From: Bacteroidales bacterium
Lineage (GTDB): Bacteria; Bacteroidota; Bacteroidia; Bacteroidales; VadinHA17
Assembly (NCBI GenBank): GCA_029935275.1
Contig: JAOZKQ010000069.1
Coordinates: 1-9,247, forward strand
Direction of reading: 5' to 3'
Length of the DNA: 9,247 bases
Positions 1 to 4,568 of the stretch are shown piece after piece. A model generated the notes under the pieces. It saw nothing but the letters and a program-made list of their open reading frames with translations. It was not told the DNA's origin and searched no databases. A program made the translations under genes and the position numbers. How positions within the stretch are numbered: the stretch's first letter is position 1; each line of letters starts with the position of its first letter.

Positions 1-92
1 GAAAGTATGCGACATTTTATTTCATAATCTGTATAATAAGTCAGGAAAAATGCAGAACAGGCAGACGATTATTTTAGCTGGGGCAATTTACT

Positions 93-662
93 ATGGAAAA
101 CTCACAAAAACGGACTGTTATTGAGAGCAAAAACGGACAGGATATCCACATTAGATTACTGTCAGCTATTGATGTATTTACTCTTCAAAATTTTAATGAT
201 AACCTGTCAGAACAAACCCGTTCACAATTTTTACCCCATAAATATGATGATAGGATAATCTTAAAATTTATTGAACGAAATAAAAAGAAAACAGACCGGA
301 TATATGTGGCACTTGTGAAAGATGTCATTGTCGGGTATTTTTTTCTCTGGGAATTCATAAAACCTTTTCCTATTCTGGGTATTGGTATTTCTGATCCTTA
401 TCAGGGACAAGGATTAGGCAAACAAATGATAGCCATCCTTATTGAAGACGCTGAAGCCAATGGGAACAATGGGATTCTACTAACAACCTTATTGACGAAC
501 GAGGCAGCTTTTCAACTATACTTAAAAATGGGATTTAAGTATTTAGGGGATACAGATAATATTGCCGGGGATGGTCGTATTACAAGAGAGCGCATGATGT
601 ATCTACCAATTAAAGAGCATGTTGCTCCTGAGAGCCATGATTTCAAACCACCTGTTATGTAA
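93..662 (+). CDS. GNAT-family N-acetyltransferase
   Basis: This 189-residue protein is a probable cytoplasmic acyl-CoA-dependent N-acetyltransferase of the GNAT fold. Its motif A lies around residues 95-113 and carries the acetyl-CoA pyrophosphate-binding loop QGQGLGK (residues 104-110), which follows a beta-strand (ILGIGIS) as expected. A motif B-like segment, NEAAFQLYLKMGF (136-148), supplies the usual late Asn and Tyr positions. Length is normal for a single GNAT domain, with a short polar C-terminal tail. The ATG at 93 is the only good start. It sits behind an AT-rich leader with no Shine-Dalgarno site. The acceptor substrate cannot be read from the sequence; small amines, amino sugars and protein N-termini are all possible. 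An 87-bp gap with an inverted repeat separates it from the next gene, so it may not belong to the downstream operon. The family is secure and the function is open. Confidence 0.88.
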   Translation: MENSQKRTVIESKNGQDIHIRLLSAIDVFTLQNFNDNLSEQTRSQFLPHKYDDRIILKFIERNKKKTDRIYVALVKDVIVGYFFLWEFIKPFPILGIGISDPYQGQGLGKQMIAILIEDAEANGNNGILLTTLLTNEAAFQLYLKMGFKYLGDTDNIAGDGRITRERMMYLPIKEHVAPESHDFKPPVM

Positions 663-694
663 TGGATGATCGTTCATATTTTTTTAGGTGGTTT
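645..694. repeat. 9-bp perfect inverted repeat spanning the GNAT stop codon
   Basis: AAACCACCT at 645-653 is exactly complementary to AGGTGGTTT at 686-694, with a 32-nt spacer. The left arm lies in the last codons of the acetyltransferase gene and the right arm is in the intergenic gap. Inside the spacer a small ATGA/TCAT hairpin (666-669 with 674-677) is followed by seven T residues (679-685). This could be a weak transcription terminator or an mRNA 3'-end structure separating the GNAT gene from the next one. The T run sits inside the large stem rather than after it, so it is not a canonical terminator. Confidence 0.4.
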
Positions 695-749
695 ATTTGA
701 GGTTTTATTACCCATTTAATCTTATGCAAAACATAAAAACTAAAAACAG

Positions 750-1595
750 ATGAAACAGAACAAAAAAGGATTGAGTCTTTTCCTGATCATTGCTATGCTT
801 GTTGTTTTAGCACAGCAAAATAAGATCATGGCACAAGAGGGAACAAAAAACTTCTTACCAAAACCTAAAAATGGCAATACTTATGTTATCGCCCACAGAG
901 GGGTCCACAACGGGATACCGGAAAACACAATTGCTGCATATAAAAAGGCAATTGAATTAGGTTGTGACTATGTTGAGATCGATTTACGCAAAACTAAAGA
1001 TGGGATATTTGTAAGTGTCCATAATCAAACCATTGATGCCTATGTTGAAGGAATATCAGGTAAAGTAAGTGACTTCAGCCTGGCAGAATTAAAGCAAATG
1101 AATATTGGCAAGCGTGTTGGCCCGGAGTGGGAGAACGAACGTATCCCCACTTTTGAAGAGATTCTTCAGCTTTGTAAAGGTCAGATTGGTATCTATCTGG
1201 ATTTGAAAGAACCGAATGTAAAAGAGTTGGTCTCAATTATAAAAAAGTATGAAATGGAAAGGGATATAATCTGGTATATCCCGGCATCATATATGGATGC
1301 CATAAAGGAAGTTAAGAGCAATTGCTATAGTTGTGTGCCCATGCCTGATCCTGGCCCGAAAGAAAATATTGTAAAAGTCATTAATGAAGTTCAACCACTG
1401 GTGATTGCAACCGATATGGGTGAACTAAGTGAAGAGTATATGAAAATTGCCCATAAATACAATACAAAGGTTTTTGCTGATGAAAAAGATGGTAATATAA
1501 AGGAATGGACTAAAATGCTGGATTGGGGAACAGATGGTATTCAAACTGATAAGCCCGGGGAGCTTATTAAGTTCTTATTGGAAAGGGAAAGATGA
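750..1595 (+). CDS. Exported glycerophosphodiester phosphodiesterase (GDPD) family protein
   Basis: This 281-residue protein belongs to the GDPD TIM-barrel family, which hydrolyses glycerophosphodiesters to sn-glycerol 3-phosphate and an alcohol using a divalent metal. The N-terminus is a Sec signal peptide: KQNKK, then a hydrophobic stretch (about 8-21), with a likely signal peptidase I cut after Ala28 (IMA|Q). The mature protein is therefore periplasmic or secreted. Hallmarks are HRG (49-51), the following PENT (57-60), the metal-binding EID (Glu76, Asp78) and the second catalytic His91. That His is followed by Asn, where many members have Asp. The C-terminal DGIQTDKPGEL segment (about 262-272) matches the typical GDPD end. 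The family is known to act on deacylated phospholipids, and some members act on teichoic-acid-like or other phosphodiesters. Its position near alpha-mannosidases raises the possibility of a phosphodiester-substituted glycan substrate, which is inference. Its leader is A-rich without a Shine-Dalgarno site. Confidence 0.9.
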   Translation: MKQNKKGLSLFLIIAMLVVLAQQNKIMAQEGTKNFLPKPKNGNTYVIAHRGVHNGIPENTIAAYKKAIELGCDYVEIDLRKTKDGIFVSVHNQTIDAYVEGISGKVSDFSLAELKQMNIGKRVGPEWENERIPTFEEILQLCKGQIGIYLDLKEPNVKELVSIIKKYEMERDIIWYIPASYMDAIKEVKSNCYSCVPMPDPGPKENIVKVINEVQPLVIATDMGELSEEYMKIAHKYNTKVFADEKDGNIKEWTKMLDWGTDGIQTDKPGELIKFLLERER

Positions 1596-1630
1596 ATCTA
1601 TTAATGAATGGAAACAATAATGATAAAAAT

Positions 1631-1816
1631 ATGAGAATCTCAATTCTATTTATCACATTGTCTCTTATTTTGTTTTCATGCAGACAAATAAATAAAAAGA
1701 AAAGGTCAGTTTTTGCTTATAAGCATTTCAAACGACTAATATTTTTCAATTTACTACTTAATTTGGAAAAGGGTTGGGTAGTGAAGTCTGTAAAAATGAT
1801 GTTAAACTACAAATAA
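1631..1816 (+). pseudogene. Short lipoprotein-signal ORF, probable remnant of a lost lipoprotein gene
   Basis: From the ATG at 1631 this frame encodes 61 residues. The first 17 form a convincing Bacteroidota lipoprotein signal: MRIS, a hydrophobic core ILFITLSLIL, and the lipobox FSC with Cys17. The frame is open upstream to an ATG at 1592 that overlaps the GDPD stop (ATGA), but that start would give an overlong polar leader. After the cysteine the sequence is RQINKKK and then a lysine-rich and hydrophobic tail with no recognisable domain, ending in KMMLNYK. Bacteroidota lipoproteins with such signals normally carry a large mature domain, so I read this as the 5' stump of a deleted or interrupted gene. 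The alternative is a genuine small lipoprotein of unknown function. The tail contains a 12-bp palindrome and lies just upstream of the dehydrogenase start. The boundary of any deletion cannot be fixed from this sequence. Confidence 0.4.
1714..1725. repeat. 12-bp perfect palindrome upstream of the dehydrogenase operon
   Basis: TGCTTATAAGCA is perfectly self-complementary and lies 126 bp before the dehydrogenase start at 1852. It sits in the degenerate tail of the short lipoprotein-like ORF, where coding constraint is doubtful. It could be an operator for a dimeric regulator of the downstream enzyme block, but a single 12-bp AT-rich palindrome can occur by chance, and no second copy was noticed. 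Confidence 0.2.
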
Positions 1817-1840
1817 CTTATCACTTTATAAATAAGCAGC

Positions 1841-1846
1841 AAGGAG
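1841..1846 (+). promoter_or_regulatory. Shine-Dalgarno site of the medium-chain dehydrogenase
   Basis: AAGGAG ends 5 nt before the ATG at 1852. It fixes that codon as the start in preference to the in-frame ATG at 1774, which would add 26 residues unlike the family. A strong purine site is notable because the other genes in this window have A-rich leaders and no comparable motif, which is the usual Bacteroidota pattern. Confidence 0.65.
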
Positions 1847-1851
1847 CATAT

Positions 1852-2937
1852 ATGAAAGCACTAGTACTGAAATCACGTAAATCTTTGAAAGTTATGGATG
1901 TTCCAATGCCGACCCTTTCGACAGGTCAGGTATTAGTTAAAGTTAGACAGTGTGGCATTTGCGGCAGCGACATTCGTTATTTTCATGGAGAAAACCCCTG
2001 GGCAAAACAGACACTGCAGATGGACATCCCAAATCCACCAAATATCATTTTAGGACATGAGTTTGTCGGAGAAGTTGTGGACGCACATGATTTGAAGGAC
2101 AAGGAGTTAATCGGCAAACGGGTAGCTGTACAGACGTGGTCGGCTTGCGGGCGATGCGATTCCTGTCGTAGCGGTAATGAGAATTTCTGTAAAGAAACAA
2201 AACATCTTGGTCATGGACAAGGGTGGGGCAAGATGGATTTTTATCCTGGTGGAATGGCGGAGTTTTGTCCTGTCTTTAGTCAACACGTGTACGAATTGCC
2301 TGAAAATGTTACAGATGAGCAGGCAACATTTCTCGACCCCCTTACCGCAGCTCTACATGCTGCGGATGTAGCGAAGCCGGAAATTCTTAACCGTGTAGTC
2401 GTACTGGGTGCAGGACCCATAGGGATTATGATAGCTCAATTATCTAGGGTCTATGGAGCCTCTGAGGTTTTTATAACAGATATCGCGGATGATAACTTAA
2501 GTGTTGCTGGCAAACTCGGTATTGATCACGTCTTGAACGTGGCTGACTCAGAACAGACCATCACTGACCTGGTAAAGAAACAGACCAAAGGGTTAGGTGT
2601 AGATCGTGTGTTTAACACAGTGGGGTCGCAGGATAGCATTGTAGAGTCTCTTGCTCTATTAAAGAACACTGGCTTAGTCGTGCTCATGGCTACGAAAAAG
2701 AAGGAAATAAGTTTCCCCGCTTTGTTGCTTAGTGGTGAGAGAACAATCAAGACTTCGACAAATGCGATGTATAGGGACTTCCCGAGAGCTATTGAATTAC
2801 TGGCGAGTGGCTTAGTTAAAGTTGACCCGATGATAACTCACCGGTTCAATCTTTCCGATGGAGTTAAGGCATTTGAAACTGCTATTAACAAAGCAAAAAA
2901 TCAGGCAATTAAAATAGTATTAGATTGTGAATTATGA
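1852..2937 (+). CDS. Zinc-dependent medium-chain alcohol/polyol dehydrogenase (sorbitol dehydrogenase-like)
   Basis: With the start at 1852 the protein is 361 residues, normal for the zinc-containing medium-chain dehydrogenase/reductase (MDR) superfamily. The catalytic domain comes first. CGICGSD (34-40) supplies the catalytic zinc cysteine (Cys37), and GHE (68-70) supplies the His and Glu ligands. The structural-zinc lobe is complete, with Cys99, Cys102, Cys105 and Cys113. The Rossmann domain follows, with GAGPIG (186-191) and an Asp at 210 at the end of the second strand, which favours NAD over NADP. Such enzymes oxidise secondary alcohols of polyols, sugars, sugar acids or threonine; sorbitol, idonate, galactitol and threonine dehydrogenases share this pattern, and some MDR enzymes oxidise aldoses to lactones. 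The stop codon overlaps the next start by 4 bp (ATGA), so it is probably co-translated with the UlaG-like hydrolase. The enzyme class is secure and the substrate is not. Confidence 0.9.
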   Translation: MKALVLKSRKSLKVMDVPMPTLSTGQVLVKVRQCGICGSDIRYFHGENPWAKQTLQMDIPNPPNIILGHEFVGEVVDAHDLKDKELIGKRVAVQTWSACGRCDSCRSGNENFCKETKHLGHGQGWGKMDFYPGGMAEFCPVFSQHVYELPENVTDEQATFLDPLTAALHAADVAKPEILNRVVVLGAGPIGIMIAQLSRVYGASEVFITDIADDNLSVAGKLGIDHVLNVADSEQTITDLVKKQTKGLGVDRVFNTVGSQDSIVESLALLKNTGLVVLMATKKKEISFPALLLSGERTIKTSTNAMYRDFPRAIELLASGLVKVDPMITHRFNLSDGVKAFETAINKAKNQAIKIVLDCEL

Positions 2938-3764
2938 ATCGTTTAATCAAAGAAATTAACGATGCAGTTGTGAAATCTGGCTCTCTCAGCATTTGGTGGC
3001 TTGGTCAGGAAGGTTATGTTATAAAATCCTCTGATCTGGTCATCTACATCGATCCATATCTGAGTACATACGCAGAACGGATCACTCTCGGGAAACCCAA
3101 TGAACATGTCCGAATGATGCAAGCGCCAATACGTCCGGAAGAGGTAACCAATGCCGACCTTGTAATATGCACACACGATCATGCTGATCATATAGATCCG
3201 GAAGGTATCCCAATTATTTCTCATTCCTCGACAAAAACAAAATTTATTGTTCCTGAGTGTGCCCGGCAAACCTTGCTGGAATTTGATATCTCCGAAAAGC
3301 GAATTTATACTCTCAAAGGTGACGACGCTTTGACAATCTCCGGAATTACGATAGCTGCTGTTCCTGCAAAGCACGAACAATTCGATAAAGATGAAATTAT
3401 GGGTTATCCCTATTTGAGTTATGTTATCAAAATAGATGGTTTGAATCTGCTTCATGCAGGCGACACTATTCCTTATGTGGGTCAGATCGAAAAGTTCAGA
3501 CCGCATGAAATTGATCTTGCTTTTGTGCCTATCAACGGACGAGACAAATTTCGTCACGATCTGGAATTCGAAGGCAATTTCAACTGCACAGAAGCAGTAG
3601 ATTTTGCACATGGCATTACTGCCAGACTGACTGTTCCTATGCACTACAATATGTTTTCAATTAATACCGGTAATGTGGAAGAATTTCGCCGGATTGCATT
3701 GGAAAAAAAACTAAATTTTCTTGTTATGGAACCTTCCATACCTATGGTTATTAAAAAGAAATAA
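2934..3764 (+). CDS. UlaG-like metallo-beta-lactamase-fold hydrolase (putative lactonase)
   Basis: This 276-residue cytoplasmic protein has the metallo-beta-lactamase fold and looks most like the UlaG group, typified by L-ascorbate-6-phosphate lactonase. The opening SIWWLGQEGYVI (19-30) and YIDPYLS (38-44) are characteristic of that group. The metal site is complete: HDHADH (81-86), His147 in AKHE, Asp177 in AGDT and His237 in MHYN. It is shorter than E. coli UlaG, as are many short UlaG-like proteins that lack its extensions. The start at 2934 lies inside the stop of the preceding dehydrogenase gene (ATGA), and the next gene begins 5 bp after its stop, so three enzymes are coupled. Sitting between two dehydrogenases, opening of a sugar lactone made by one of them is a natural hypothesis. 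Phosphoester or other hydrolysis cannot be excluded. Fold and metal site are certain and the substrate is unknown. Confidence 0.88.
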   Translation: MNRLIKEINDAVVKSGSLSIWWLGQEGYVIKSSDLVIYIDPYLSTYAERITLGKPNEHVRMMQAPIRPEEVTNADLVICTHDHADHIDPEGIPIISHSSTKTKFIVPECARQTLLEFDISEKRIYTLKGDDALTISGITIAAVPAKHEQFDKDEIMGYPYLSYVIKIDGLNLLHAGDTIPYVGQIEKFRPHEIDLAFVPINGRDKFRHDLEFEGNFNCTEAVDFAHGITARLTVPMHYNMFSINTGNVEEFRRIALEKKLNFLVMEPSIPMVIKKK

Positions 3765-3769
3765 AACTG

Positions 3770-4531
3770 ATGAAACTAAAAAACAAAGTCGCTCTGGTCA
3801 CTGGTTCAAGTCGGGGAATTGGCAAAGCTATCGCGTTGAACTTAGCCAGTGAAGGGGCCCACGTTATAGTTCATGGGCCAATTGAAGCCAAGGAATTGAA
3901 TTTGTCTTTCGAGCAAGTTAAGGCACTCAATCCACGCTCAATTAAGATTGCGGCTGAATTGTCAGATAGTAACGCCATTGCTGAGATATTTGAAACCATT
4001 AAGTCAACCTTCGGTCGTTTGGACATACTAGTCAACAATGCCGCTACTCAGAACCCAAGTCCCTTCTTGGAAATAAAGGAAAAAGATTGGGATCATGTGA
4101 TGGCAGTCAACTTAAAGGCCCCATTTCTCTGTGGGCAGTATGCTGGACGGATAATGAGTGAAAATGGTTCTGGAAAGATTATAAATATCAGTTCTGTTCA
4201 CGCTTACGATGTAAGACGAAACTACGTCCATTACAGTAGTTCGAAAGGGGGACTGGAAACCCTTACCAAGAGCATGGCTCTGGAGCTAGCGGAGCACAAT
4301 ATTCAGGTGAACTCTTTGGTTGTTGGCGCGATTGCTACCGATCTGACACCGGCTGACAGATGTGAAAATTTGATCACTGCTATTCCTGCAGGAAGAGTGG
4401 GTAAGGAAACAGAAATAGCTAATATCGTTACGTTTCTAAGTACAGATACATGTGATTATCTCACCGGTACAAGCATAACAATTGACGGTGGTTTGACACT
4501 GGGTTTCTGTGCAAGCAGGCCTGATCTATAA
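3770..4531 (+). CDS. Short-chain dehydrogenase/reductase (SDR), classical type
   Basis: This 253-residue protein is a classical SDR and has every hallmark: the cofactor loop TGSSRGIG (11-18), NNAA (89-92), Asn114, the catalytic Ser142, and YSSSK with Tyr155 and Lys159. The C-terminal segment DYLTGTSITIDGG (229-241) is typical of the FabG, gluconate 5-dehydrogenase and glucose dehydrogenase branches. The end of the second strand reads HVIVHGP, without the Asp that marks NAD use, so cofactor preference is unclear. It begins 5 bp after the UlaG-like gene and is presumably translated from the same message. Given its partners, oxidation or reduction of a sugar, sugar acid or keto-sugar is more likely than fatty-acid synthesis, because no fatty-acid genes are nearby. 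An AT palindrome (4526-4537) spans its stop codon. Confidence 0.9.
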   Translation: MKLKNKVALVTGSSRGIGKAIALNLASEGAHVIVHGPIEAKELNLSFEQVKALNPRSIKIAAELSDSNAIAEIFETIKSTFGRLDILVNNAATQNPSPFLEIKEKDWDHVMAVNLKAPFLCGQYAGRIMSENGSGKIINISSVHAYDVRRNYVHYSSSKGGLETLTKSMALELAEHNIQVNSLVVGAIATDLTPADRCENLITAIPAGRVGKETEIANIVTFLSTDTCDYLTGTSITIDGGLTLGFCASRPDL

Positions 4532-4537
4532 TTATAG
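4526..4537. repeat. 12-bp AT-rich palindrome spanning the SDR stop codon
   Basis: CTATAATTATAG is perfectly self-complementary and covers the SDR stop codon (TAA at 4529-4531). It lies 31 bp before the GH92 start. It may be an operator or part of a promoter for the GH92 gene, but in such AT-rich DNA chance is a fair explanation. No clear Bacteroidota promoter (TTTG with TAnnTTTG) was found beside it. Confidence 0.2.
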
Positions 4538-4568
4538 TATTTTTAGATACATATTTGATTTTATTATA

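Noticed and set aside
2..124. Open frame entering from the left edge and ending inside the GNAT gene, possibly the tail of an upstream gene
   Set aside because: The 40 residues show no recognisable motif and overlap the GNAT start by 32 bp. There is no positive evidence for coding.
696..726. TTTG (696-699) followed by TAATCTTA, considered as a promoter for the GDPD gene
   Set aside because: The spacing is about 17 bp and the -7 box matches poorly, so it cannot be separated from chance in AT-rich DNA.
2943..3644. Long minus-strand ORF (233 codons) opposite the UlaG-like gene
   Set aside because: It is fully antisense to a gene with an intact active site, its translation resembles no known family, and it has no leader. 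It is a shadow of the codon pattern on the plus strand.
1852..4531. Reading the MDR, UlaG-like and SDR trio as an L-ascorbate (ula) operon
   Set aside because: There is no PTS transporter, decarboxylase or epimerase nearby, and MDR and SDR enzymes are not part of that pathway. Only the fold of one member is shared.
4509..4568. Upstream ATG for the GH92 gene at 4509
   Set aside because: It overlaps the SDR coding sequence and would place 20 residues before a clean lipoprotein signal that begins at the ATG at 4569.
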